Assembly: GCA_016926625.1 (NCBI GenBank)
Contig: JAFGOE010000029.1
Coordinates: 1 to 37,740, forward strand
DNA length: 37,740 nucleotides
Direction of reading: 5' to 3'
DNA from: Candidatus Zhuqueibacterota bacterium
GTDB lineage: Bacteria > Zhuqueibacterota > Zhuqueibacteria > Thermofontimicrobiales > Thiofontviventaceae
Part shown: positions 25,766-33,415 of the stretch, piece after piece
How the letters are laid out: every line of letters starts with the position of its first letter
How positions within the stretch are numbered: position 1 is the stretch's first letter
Position numbers and translations under genes: made by a program
Notes under the pieces: model-generated
Database searches by the model: none
What the model was told of the DNA's origin: nothing
Seen by the model: the letters and a program-made list of their open reading frames with translations, nothing else

Positions 25766-25785
25766 TCCATATATCCGGCACTCCT
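25692..25785 (+). promoter_or_regulatory. Hairpin series in the leuS leader
   Basis: Three stems follow one another: ACGACTGC/GCAGTCGT (8 bp, loop 7; 25692-25714), GGCTAT/ATAGCC (6 bp, loop CTCA; 25742-25757) and AGGAGT/ACTCCT (6 bp, loop 16; 25758-25785). None is followed by a T-run. They lie 75 bases or more before the leuS start and may control its expression. Confidence 0.5.
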
Positions 25786-25862
25786 CAGAGATAGTCCCGA
25801 AATCGAACACTACACTTTACATAACATGAGATGATGTCTAATTTATATTCAGAGGTTTTACT

Positions 25863-28316
25863 ATGAGCACATATCCATTTTCAGAAATAGAGGCAAAGTG
25901 GCAAAAAATATGGGAAGAACAAAAGCTGTATCGTGTCGATCTCGACGATCCGCGTGAAAAATTTTATTGTCTGGTCATGTTTCCTTATCCGTCGGGTGAC
26001 AGATTACATATCGGGCATTGGTACAATTTTGGCCCGGCGGATACATTTGCGCGATATAAACGGATGCAGGGTTACAATGTCTTCGAACCGATAGGTTACG
26101 ATGCGTTCGGATTGCCAGCAGAAAATTACGCTATTAAAGTCGGTGTTCACCCCAAGATTAGCACTCAGAAGAACATAGAGAAATTCAGGCAGCAATTAAA
26201 GGCGATCGGAGCGATGTATGATTTTTCCAAGGAAATTAATACGAGTTCCAGCGAATATTACCGATGGACGCAGTGGTTTTTTCTCTTACTCTACAAACAT
26301 GGCCTGGCCTATCGAAAGAAAGCGCCGGTCAACTGGTGTCCCAACTGCAAAACTGTGCTGGCTAATGAACAGGTCGTCAATGGCCAATGCGAACGATGCG
26401 AGTCCCTGGTCACGAAAAAAGACCTGGAACAGTGGTTCTTTAAGATAACGGATTACGCCGAGAAATTGCTCGAGGGTCATGACCGGATCGACTGGCCGGA
26501 AAAGACGATCACCATGCAGAAGAACTGGATCGGCAAGAGCGAGGGTGCGCAGATCAAATTTCGTGTTGCTGATTCCGATGAAGTCATCGAGGTGTTTACG
26601 ACGCGTCCCGATACCTTGTTCGGGGTGACTTACATGGTGTTGGCGCCTGAACATGAATTAGTCGATAGGTTGACGACAGGGGGTCAGAGAGAACAGGTGG
26701 ATCAGTATGTGAGCCGGTCCAGGATGGCGTCCGATATCGATCGCACATCGACCGAGCGGGAGAAGACCGGAGTATTCATCGGCGCCTATGCAATCAATCC
26801 TCTCAATCAGGAGAAAGTGCCTATCTGGATTGCGGATTACGTGCTGTTATCCTACGGTACTGGTTGTGTTATGGCCGTTCCGGCTCACGATGAACGTGAT
26901 TTTGAGTTCGCATGTAAATTCAATCTTCCCATACGTGAAGTGATCAGTCCTGATGGCACGCCATCGGCTAAACTGGAGAGCGCATTTATCGAAACAGGCA
27001 TCATGATCAATTCGGGTCAGTTTAACGGACTGGAATCGAAACGCGGGATTACGGAGGTTATCGATTATCTGCGTGCCAACGATCTGGGCGAAGCCAGGGT
27101 GAATTATAAACTGCGCGATTGGTTGATCTCCCGACAACGATACTGGGGTGCACCGATTCCGATCGTCTATTGCCCTTCATGCGGTGTGGTCCCGGTGCCA
27201 GAAGCTGATTTACCGGTTCTGCTGCCTGATGAGGTTGAATTTAAGGGCAAGGGCGAATCACCCCTGCTCACGAATCCGGATTTTGTCCACACAACGTGCC
27301 CCCAATGTGGTCAAGCCGCCACCAGGGAGGTCGATACCATGGATACGTTTGTCTGTTCATCATGGTACTTTCTGCGATATCCCAATCCTCGCCTGGGCGA
27401 TGCGGCGTTTAACAAGGAGATCGTCAACAAATGGCTGCCCGTGGATCAATATATCGGCGGTGCGGAACACGCGGTGATGCATCTGCTGTACGCACGATTT
27501 TTTATCAAGGTGCTGCACGATCTGGGTATGGTGGATTTCTATGAACCGTTTAAGAGGCTGTTTCACCAGGGCACAATTACGCGCGAAGGTAATAAGATGT
27601 CAAAATCACGCGGCAATGTGGTCAGTCCGGACAAGTTTATCGACGATTACGGTTCCGATACGTTTCGCATGTACATGATGTTCATGGGGAACTATGCTGA
27701 TGGTGGCGACTGGAGCGATGAGGGGATTGTCGGGATCTCCCGTTTTCTCAATCGGGTGTGGCGTATGGTCGAAATTATCGAAGAGAACCCGCCAACGGGG
27801 ACGGAGACGACAGAAAGCGAAAAAATCGAACGTGCCAGGCACTATACCATCAAGATGGTGTCTCAGGACCTTGATCGTTTCCATTTCAATACTGCCATCA
27901 GCCGGATCATGGAGATGGTGAATGAGATCTATCTCTATTTCCAGAATGTCAGACCAGAGGCACAGAATCGAGATGTGTTACTGGATGCTCGTTCCGCCGT
28001 GTTATTATTATTGGCCCCGTTTGCCCCACATATGACCGAGGAGCTCTGGCACAGGATCGGCAACCGCGAAAGTATCTTCGCTGCGAAGTGGCCTGACTAT
28101 GATGAGGAAAAGATCAAGACGAAGAGCATTCCGATCGTCATACAGGTAAATGGTAAGGTCAGGGATAATATCGAAGCGGAGCCCGATTCCAGCGATGACA
28201 GGATCATCGAACTGGCCCTGGCTACCGACAAAATACGCCATTACGTTGAGGGCAAACAAATTGTTAAGACCATCGTCGTTAAAAATAAACTGATAAACAT
28301 TGTGGTTCGTGCATAA
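25863..28316 (+). CDS. leuS: Leucyl-tRNA synthetase
   Basis: This 817-residue class I synthetase charges tRNA-Leu. It shows the HIGH motif as DRLHIGHWYNF (about 48), a zinc-type insert (CPNC...CERC, about 157-181), the CP1 editing domain with TTRPDTLFGVTY and GTGCVMAVPAHDERDF, a second CPSC...CPQC pair, and the KMSKS loop as GNKMSKSRGN (about 577). The anticodon-binding domain and C-terminal domain (IVIQVNGKVRDNIEA) are complete. Length is slightly below E. coli's 860. An AGAGG site precedes the ATG. The gene is the first of the plus-strand block, with DUF202 downstream. Function is certain. Confidence 0.98.
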   Translation: MSTYPFSEIEAKWQKIWEEQKLYRVDLDDPREKFYCLVMFPYPSGDRLHIGHWYNFGPADTFARYKRMQGYNVFEPIGYDAFGLPAENYAIKVGVHPKISTQKNIEKFRQQLKAIGAMYDFSKEINTSSSEYYRWTQWFFLLLYKHGLAYRKKAPVNWCPNCKTVLANEQVVNGQCERCESLVTKKDLEQWFFKITDYAEKLLEGHDRIDWPEKTITMQKNWIGKSEGAQIKFRVADSDEVIEVFTTRPDTLFGVTYMVLAPEHELVDRLTTGGQREQVDQYVSRSRMASDIDRTSTEREKTGVFIGAYAINPLNQEKVPIWIADYVLLSYGTGCVMAVPAHDERDFEFACKFNLPIREVISPDGTPSAKLESAFIETGIMINSGQFNGLESKRGITEVIDYLRANDLGEARVNYKLRDWLISRQRYWGAPIPIVYCPSCGVVPVPEADLPVLLPDEVEFKGKGESPLLTNPDFVHTTCPQCGQAATREVDTMDTFVCSSWYFLRYPNPRLGDAAFNKEIVNKWLPVDQYIGGAEHAVMHLLYARFFIKVLHDLGMVDFYEPFKRLFHQGTITREGNKMSKSRGNVVSPDKFIDDYGSDTFRMYMMFMGNYADGGDWSDEGIVGISRFLNRVWRMVEIIEENPPTGTETTESEKIERARHYTIKMVSQDLDRFHFNTAISRIMEMVNEIYLYFQNVRPEAQNRDVLLDARSAVLLLLAPFAPHMTEELWHRIGNRESIFAAKWPDYDEEKIKTKSIPIVIQVNGKVRDNIEAEPDSSDDRIIELALATDKIRHYVEGKQIVKTIVVKNKLINIVVRA

Positions 28317-28401
28317 TTCAGGATCTTAGTTTTTAACGGATACGAGGATTAATCCCATGTTAATCACTAATTATTCGAAATTTTCCAGGGAGAAGTGCGA
28401 C

Positions 28402-28638
28402 ATGCGCGATCTCCTGGCCATCGACCGTACCATTTTGGCGAACGAACGCACTCTGTTGGCCTATATTCGAACAGCAATAACGATCATCATCGCAGGTTTG
28501 ACATTTATAAAGTTTTTTGGCACCCTGTTATTTACAATTATAGGCTGGCTATTCATCCCAATCGGCTTGTTCATCCTTGTAATGGGTTTCTTGCGGTACA
28601 ACAAATTCGATGCCAAATTGGATGAACTGGAGGACTGA
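28402..28638 (+). CDS. DUF202-family small membrane protein
   Basis: From the ATG at 28402 this is a 78-residue protein. The DUF202 signature LLAIDRTILANERTLLAYIRTAI is near the N-terminus (quoted only in outline: LANERTLLAYIRT), followed by two transmembrane segments (about 22-38 and 45-63) and an acidic tail ending ELED. Its function is not known; yidH/yidG and part of VTC-type proteins share the domain. The start at 28402 follows AGGGAG at nine bases and fits the family; an upstream ATG at 28357 would add 15 residues. It is 85 bases (40 by the longer start) after leuS and probably in its transcript. Confidence 0.88.
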   Translation: MRDLLAIDRTILANERTLLAYIRTAITIIIAGLTFIKFFGTLLFTIIGWLFIPIGLFILVMGFLRYNKFDAKLDELED

Positions 28639-28840
28639 TTCAGAAAAGACGAAGCTTGTTTCTGGCTAAGTTAATTATTGAGGTTGTAAGTAAATAGTTT
28701 ACATAACCAGAAATAGATAAGACAGAAAGCGGCTGAGCAGGTACATGGTACAATACGTGCAGAGATCAACAATCTCAGCCGTGAAATCCCCAATCGCGCA
28801 GCGACCTCCTGCTCGCATTCCCAATTCATTCTATATGATA

Positions 28841-28882
28841 TGAACCACTCAGCTGAAAGTATATATAAAACTGGGTGGTTCA
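28841..28882. repeat. Twelve-base-pair inverted repeat
   Basis: TGAACCACTCAG (28841-28852) and CTGGGTGGTTCA (28871-28882) pair at all 12 positions, with one G-U pair, around an 18-base A+T-rich loop. It could be the terminator-like end of the leuS transcript, a protein site, or a trace of a small mobile element; the sequence does not decide. Confidence 0.5.
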
Positions 28883-29002
28883 AAATACACTGTTTATATC
28901 AGGTTAAATCCGTTCAGCTTTTTAAATCCCGTTAGAAATTCACCGTTTATAGCACGTTAATGCCCCCTTCGAGAAAGGATATTCAATTTAGATAAATTTC
29001 AC

Positions 29003-29031
29003 TTGACTTTTTATAAAAACTCCATTATATT
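29003..29031 (+). promoter_or_regulatory. Promoter of the uronate operon
   Basis: TTGACT (29003-29008) and TATATT (29026-29031) with a 17-base spacer. The start is expected near 29038, inside the palindromic operator. Confidence 0.8.
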
Positions 29032-29036
29032 TAGAG

Positions 29037-29058
29037 TAACCGATAAAGTTATCGGTTA
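29037..29058 (+). promoter_or_regulatory. Perfect palindrome, likely LacI-family operator
   Basis: TAACCGATAA and TTATCGGTTA form a perfect 10+10 inverted repeat around AG. It covers the predicted start of transcription, directly before a LacI-family repressor gene, the classic position for autorepression. No second copy was found by eye in the window. Confidence 0.75.
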
Positions 29059-29118
29059 AGTTACAAGATGTTTTTTTAAAATTTCTTAGTATTGAATGAA
29101 TTAAATGAGTTCAGATTC

Positions 29119-30159
29119 ATGGTTAAGAAATTCAAGCAGACGACACTTGCCGACATCGCCAGGCGATTGAACCTCTCGAAGGTATCCGTGTCCAAAGCGC
29201 TGCGAGATCATCCTGATATCGCCGAACAGACGAAACTCCGCGTTAAACAAGTAGCCGCAGAAATGGGCTATACGCCCAATTTTTACGCGAGAAATCTATC
29301 TTCAAATAAATCGAATACGATCGGTCTGGTCGTTCCTAAAATCGCTCATTCGTTCTTTGCCGAGGTGATTGAAGCGATTTACGATGTTGCCAATGAAAAT
29401 GAATACGATGTTATCCTGACCGTATCCCGTGAAGACGAACAGCTCGAACAGCATAATATCTATCGCCTGCTGTCCATGAGGGTGGATGGATTGTTAATTT
29501 CGGTATCGCAACACATCGAGGATATTTCTATCTTCAATACGATTAAGAGTAAGAACGTGCCCCTGGTCTTTTTCGATCGAATGATCGAGGGACTTACCTT
29601 TAGCAGCGTCACAGTGAACGACCGCAAGGGTGCATACGATGCAACAGAATTTGCGATCAAGGCCGGATACAGCAGAATAGCTCATTTTGCAGGCTATGGG
29701 AATACCAATATTGGGAGCGAGCGTTTGAACGGATACCTGGATGCCCTCCACGCCTATCGCATCCCTGTCCGATCCGAATGGATTATCGAGGGTGGTTATG
29801 ATGAGGTGCATGGATATCAAGGGCTGATGGCGTTAGCCGATAGCGCTGATATGCCGGAGATCATCTTCGCCGCGTCGTACCCCGTCGCACTGGGAATATA
29901 TGATGCCGCAGCTAAACTACGCCTTCGCATTCCGGATGATATCGATGTCATCTGTTTCGGCGACAGCCCGGTCAACAAGTACATCAAACCGGCATTGACA
30001 TGCGTGGATCAGCCGGTCAGAGAACTTGGTACGAAGGCTATGGAACTGCTCATCGAAGAGATCGAACGGCCGGACTCCCGGGGAGGTAAGCACATCGTTC
30101 TCGACGCACCGATTAAGATAAGAGAGACATGCAGGCCGAAGCCGGATGCTTCGGCATAA
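29119..30159 (+). CDS. LacI-family transcriptional regulator of the uronate operon
   Basis: This 346-residue repressor has an N-terminal LacI helix-turn-helix with hinge (TLADIARRLNLSKVSVSKALRDHPDIAEQTKLRV in outline; the recognition helix is LSKVSVSKALR) and a periplasmic-binding-protein-type effector domain (NTIGLVVPKIAHSFFAEV, LISVSQHIEDI, VPLVFFDRM, ICFGDSPVNKYIKPALTCVDQP). The effector is probably a uronate or pathway intermediate, judged only by the genes that follow. The ATG at 29119 is chosen since the family starts a few residues before TLADIA; a TTG at 29092 would add nine residues. No Shine-Dalgarno is visible. It likely represses its own operon by binding the palindrome at 29037-29058. 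Confidence 0.93.
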   Translation: MVKKFKQTTLADIARRLNLSKVSVSKALRDHPDIAEQTKLRVKQVAAEMGYTPNFYARNLSSNKSNTIGLVVPKIAHSFFAEVIEAIYDVANENEYDVILTVSREDEQLEQHNIYRLLSMRVDGLLISVSQHIEDISIFNTIKSKNVPLVFFDRMIEGLTFSSVTVNDRKGAYDATEFAIKAGYSRIAHFAGYGNTNIGSERLNGYLDALHAYRIPVRSEWIIEGGYDEVHGYQGLMALADSADMPEIIFAASYPVALGIYDAAAKLRLRIPDDIDVICFGDSPVNKYIKPALTCVDQPVRELGTKAMELLIEEIERPDSRGGKHIVLDAPIKIRETCRPKPDASA

Positions 30160-30202
30160 ATCAATATCACGATCACATTTACACTTGACGAAGGAGTATC
30201 AT

Positions 30203-31459
30203 ATGACAGTTATACGACCATCGGTAATCGGATTGGTAAAGTCGTTCGGATTCGGAGACAGGCTTGGGTTGGCGACTTACGGTCATATCGACGCGGTTCA
30301 TAAATCGGGATTCACTCCGATATTCGCCCAGCAGTCCATACGAGAAATGAAGAGAACCAATCGTACACCACACGATGTACTGGAATCAGCAGGAAGGGCA
30401 GTAAACGATCTGTCATGGAATTCAACGTGGGGAGCCGATGCGGATCATCTTCAAACCGAGGAGGACTTGAAACAGATGGTGGACGAAGGATTTACTATGT
30501 TCACGATCGATCCGTCCGCGCATGTCTTCAATGAAGCCGATCATATGTCACTAGAAAAATTGAAATTACATTTATCCTCTGATGATGATTCAGAAATTAA
30601 ACCGCAGCAGGTGCTCGATCTTTATTTGAATAAAGAGTACGAGATCGATAACGGCATCACGCTGAAATTTGATACCGAAGAGGTCCTGCTGCGTGCCCTG
30701 GCGAAGTATGGTCGCGCCATAGCTTTCACGGCAAAGATGTACCAGACTCTGGTAAAGCATAGTGGTAATCGTCCCTTTGAGGTCGAAATGTCTGTGGATG
30801 AGACGGCAACCCCCACAACCCCGCTGGAACATCTGTTCATTGGACTGGAATTGAGGCGACTCAAGGTTAAAGTGGTCAGCCTTGCTCCGCGCTTTATCGG
30901 AGAGTTTGAGAAAGGTGTCGATTATAAGGGTGACATCGATCGATTCACGGATCATTACCGCAAGCATGTTGCCATCGCGCGCTATTGCGGTCCTTACAAA
31001 TTAAGCATTCACAGCGGTTCTGATAAATTTATGATCTATCCTATCATGGGTAAATTGAGCGGCGAGTTGTTACATGTCAAGACAGCTGGTACGAGCTACC
31101 TCGAAGCACTGAGAGCCGTTTGTCGCGTCGATCGTGCCCTGTTCAGCGAGATCATCACATTCTGCAGGGAGCATTATCATACGGACAGGGCCTCGTATCA
31201 TGTGTCTGCCGAGTTGAAGCATATCCCCGATCGTCTGGATATGTCAGAGTTGGAAACCTGGTATCTGAACCATCCGTCAGGACGTCAAATTTTGCATGTG
31301 ACCTACGGTTCTGTGTTGATCCAGGGACGTCTCCCTGACGGCATGAGTTTCAAAGAGGCCATCATGACGCTGCTATCTCAAAACAAAACGCTCTATCGCG
31401 ACTTACTCGCAAAGCATCTGGGTAAGCATATTAAACTGTTATCATCGCAACTGGATTGA
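30203..31459 (+). CDS. uxaE: Tagaturonate epimerase UxaE
   Basis: This 418-residue protein strongly resembles UxaE of Thermotoga maritima, which interconverts D-tagaturonate and D-fructuronate, so galacturonate breakdown joins the glucuronate route. Shared blocks I recognise are GDRLGLATYGHI, GADADHLQTEEDL, EGFTMFTIDPS, EMSVDETATPTTPLEHLF, IGEFEKGVDYKGDI, CGPYKLSIHSGSDKF and HVKTAGTSYLEALR, with many conserved His, Asp and Glu suited to metal binding. Compared with the Thermotoga protein as I remember it, about 80 residues at the N-terminus are absent. The start at 30203 has AAGGAG six bases before it; a longer frame opens at 30146 inside lacI. It is the first enzyme gene of the operon, 43 bases behind lacI. 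Confidence 0.92.
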   Translation: MTVIRPSVIGLVKSFGFGDRLGLATYGHIDAVHKSGFTPIFAQQSIREMKRTNRTPHDVLESAGRAVNDLSWNSTWGADADHLQTEEDLKQMVDEGFTMFTIDPSAHVFNEADHMSLEKLKLHLSSDDDSEIKPQQVLDLYLNKEYEIDNGITLKFDTEEVLLRALAKYGRAIAFTAKMYQTLVKHSGNRPFEVEMSVDETATPTTPLEHLFIGLELRRLKVKVVSLAPRFIGEFEKGVDYKGDIDRFTDHYRKHVAIARYCGPYKLSIHSGSDKFMIYPIMGKLSGELLHVKTAGTSYLEALRAVCRVDRALFSEIITFCREHYHTDRASYHVSAELKHIPDRLDMSELETWYLNHPSGRQILHVTYGSVLIQGRLPDGMSFKEAIMTLLSQNKTLYRDLLAKHLGKHIKLLSSQLD

Positions 31460-31487
31460 GTATCGGTCAATTTTGAAAGGACATCTC

Positions 31488-32483
31488 ATGATCATTGAAT
31501 CACGTGCATATGCCAGAGCAGGTCTTTTAGGAAATCCTTCCGATGGTTATTTCGGCAAGACGATCTCCATTATCGTTCGTAATTTCGGAGCGCATGTATC
31601 ACTATATCAGACTCCTGAATTGTGTATCGAAGCCAGGGACCAGGATCTTAACATTTTTCGCAATATGTCGGAGCTGGTGGAATCGGTTAACCTGGTCGGT
31701 TATTACGGTGGTGAGCGATTGATCAAGGCGACGATAAAAAAATTCAATGAGTATTGCGCACAGTGTGGTCATCGTCTGGATAATAAGAACTTTACCATAC
31801 GTTTCCACACTTCGATCCCGCGACAGGTTGGCCTGGCTGGATCCAGCGCCATCATTACGGCCACGATGCGCGCGTTGATGCAATTTTATAATGTCAAGAT
31901 CCCGCTGGAAATTATGCCCAACGTCGTTCTGTCGGTCGAAACGGAGGAACTGGGTATTAATGCGGGCTTGCAAGACAGGGTGATCCAGTCGTATGAAGGC
32001 TGTGTCTATATGGATTTTGATCAGAAGATTATGAATAAAAAATCTCATGGACAGTATGAACGGATCGATACGTCCCTGTTGCCGATGCTCTATATCGCCT
32101 ATAAAACCGATCTCGGTAAAATCTCCGGCAAGGTGTTAAACGATATTCGCTCGCGCTATGAAAAAGGCGATGAAGTCGTCATCTCCACCCTGAAACGTAT
32201 CGCCGCATGTGCGGAGGAGGGAAAACAAGCCTTGTTGAACAGGGATTGGAGCAGATTAGGCGAATTGATCAATGAAAACTTCGATTTACGCAGGAAAATC
32301 ATGAATATCAGTCCCAGCAATATCGAACTGGTGGAAACAGCCCGCCGCTGCGGTGCTTCGGCTAAATTCACCGGATCTGGCGGATCGATCATCGGTACCT
32401 ATGAGGATGATGATATGCTGAACCGCCTGGTGATCGAATTGAAGAAAATAAAAGCGAGAGTCATAAAACCCTATATCTCTTAG
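31488..32483 (+). CDS. GHMP kinase, glucuronokinase-like
   Basis: This 331-residue kinase has GHMP motif 1 as ARAGLLGNPSDGYFGKT (about 7-23), motif 2 as PRQVGLAGSSAIITAT (about 110-125) and motif 3 as AKFTGSGGSIIG (about 298-309). Along its length it follows the plant glucuronokinase (Arabidopsis GlcAK) as I remember it: GYYGGERLIKA, GINAGLQDRV, CVYMDFDQ, AEEGKQALLNRDW and NFDLRRKIM have close counterparts there. It should make glucuronate 1-phosphate from glucuronate and ATP. The ATG at 31488 is six bases after AAAGGA. galU follows ten bases downstream and could convert the product to UDP-glucuronate. Galacturonokinase activity is a possible alternative. To my knowledge such enzymes are characterised mainly from plants. 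Confidence 0.82.
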   Translation: MIIESRAYARAGLLGNPSDGYFGKTISIIVRNFGAHVSLYQTPELCIEARDQDLNIFRNMSELVESVNLVGYYGGERLIKATIKKFNEYCAQCGHRLDNKNFTIRFHTSIPRQVGLAGSSAIITATMRALMQFYNVKIPLEIMPNVVLSVETEELGINAGLQDRVIQSYEGCVYMDFDQKIMNKKSHGQYERIDTSLLPMLYIAYKTDLGKISGKVLNDIRSRYEKGDEVVISTLKRIAACAEEGKQALLNRDWSRLGELINENFDLRRKIMNISPSNIELVETARRCGASAKFTGSGGSIIGTYEDDDMLNRLVIELKKIKARVIKPYIS

Positions 32484-32493
32484 AGGAGAAACT

Positions 32494-33384
32494 ATGTCCA
32501 GAGTCAGAAAAGCAGTCATACCAGCCGCAGGTTTCGGTACTCGATTCTTGCCCGCTACAAAAGCGCAGCCCAAGGAAATGTTACCCATTATCGATACCCC
32601 GACCATCCAGTATGTGGTTCAGGAGGCAGTCGATTCAGGAATCGATGATATCCTGATCATCTCCGGAAAGGGTAAGAGAGCGATAGAGGACCATTTCGAC
32701 CGGAATTTTGAACTTGAGGCGTCACTGCAGAACAGCAAGCAGAAAGAGAACAGTTTAAATGAAGTTCGCCGTATCGCCGATATGGCCAATATCCATTTTA
32801 TCCGGCAGAAAGAAGTGAACGGACTCGGTGATGCCATCTATCAGGCGAGAATGCATACTGGCAGCGAGCCCTTCGTTGTCATGCTGGGCGATACGATCAT
32901 CGATTCGGTGATCCCGGTGACTCAGCAACTGATCGATGTCTACGAACAATATCAGCAGACGGTGATCGCTGTGGAGACCGTACCCAAAGAAAAGGTGTCT
33001 CGATACGGTATTGTGGGTGGAACCAAATTGAGTGAAAGCATCATGCGAGTCATGGAATTGGTCGAAAAACCGGATATCGATAAGGCCCCTTCTAACCTCG
33101 CCATCGCGGGACGCTACATCCTCACTCCTGAGATCTACAAAGCCATCGAAAAGACACCCAAAGGAGTGAATAATGAAATTCAGCTGACCGATGCCATGCG
33201 AATCCTGTCCACTCGCGAAAATATTTACTCCCATACCATCGAAGGGGTTCGCTATGATATAGGCAATAAACTCGATTATCTGAAGACCATTGTAGAATTC
33301 GCCTTGAAACGCAAGGAATTTTCTGTCCAGTTCCGTGAATTCCTGGAAGAGATCATCCGTACAAATCAAATCGTAAATAACTAA
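32494..33384 (+). CDS. galU: UTP-glucose-1-phosphate uridylyltransferase family (GalU)
   Basis: This 296-residue nucleotidyltransferase has the GalU signature KAVIPAAGFGTRFLPATKAQPKEMLPI at the N-terminus (in outline: AAGFGTRFLPATK), then IDTPTIQYVVQEA, IISGKGKRAIEDHFD, the metal-binding LGDTI, VEKP and the C-terminal YDIGNKLDYLKTIVEFAL. It attaches UMP to a sugar 1-phosphate, normally glucose. Behind a glucuronokinase, a role as UDP-glucuronate pyrophosphorylase is possible but inferred from context. AGAGGAG precedes the ATG. Length is typical. Confidence 0.93.
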   Translation: MSRVRKAVIPAAGFGTRFLPATKAQPKEMLPIIDTPTIQYVVQEAVDSGIDDILIISGKGKRAIEDHFDRNFELEASLQNSKQKENSLNEVRRIADMANIHFIRQKEVNGLGDAIYQARMHTGSEPFVVMLGDTIIDSVIPVTQQLIDVYEQYQQTVIAVETVPKEKVSRYGIVGGTKLSESIMRVMELVEKPDIDKAPSNLAIAGRYILTPEIYKAIEKTPKGVNNEIQLTDAMRILSTRENIYSHTIEGVRYDIGNKLDYLKTIVEFALKRKEFSVQFREFLEEIIRTNQIVNN

Positions 33385-33415
33385 TTTGAATTGCTATTAT
33401 ATGGAGAGTGGTGAA

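Larger units (their letters stand above)
25473..25862. other. Divergent intergenic region: serine hydrolase and leuS promoters and leuS leader
   Basis: These 390 bases separate the minus-strand block from the plus-strand block. They contain two back-to-back sigma-70 promoters (25498-25526 minus; 25586-25614 plus), then a leader of about 240 bases before leuS with three perfect or near-perfect hairpins and a 44-codon open frame. No T-box consensus, no tRNA and no cluster of DnaA boxes was seen. Confidence 0.6.
28639..29118. other. Intergenic region before the uronate operon
   Basis: This 480-base stretch holds no supported gene. Features in order: a 6-bp hairpin (CAGAAA/TTTCTG, 28641-28664) just after DUF202 that may end the leuS transcript without a T-run; an 8-bp inverted repeat CGGCTGAG/CTCAGCCG at about 28729-28782; a 12-bp inverted repeat at 28841-28882; then the operon promoter and operator. 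A 70-codon minus-strand frame (28671-28883) spans the two repeats and has no recognisable product. Confidence 0.55.

Noticed and set aside
25621-25862. T-box riboswitch upstream of leuS
   Set aside because: The leader is long and structured, but the conserved T-box bulge sequence and a following terminator with a U-run are absent.
25473-25862. Replication origin at the strand switch
   Set aside because: Gene direction diverges here, but no cluster of DnaA boxes and no dnaA, dnaN or similar genes are nearby.
28671-28883. 70-codon minus-strand frame before the uronate operon
   Set aside because: No family, composition unlike a real protein, and it lies across two inverted repeats; probably a chance frame or a remnant.
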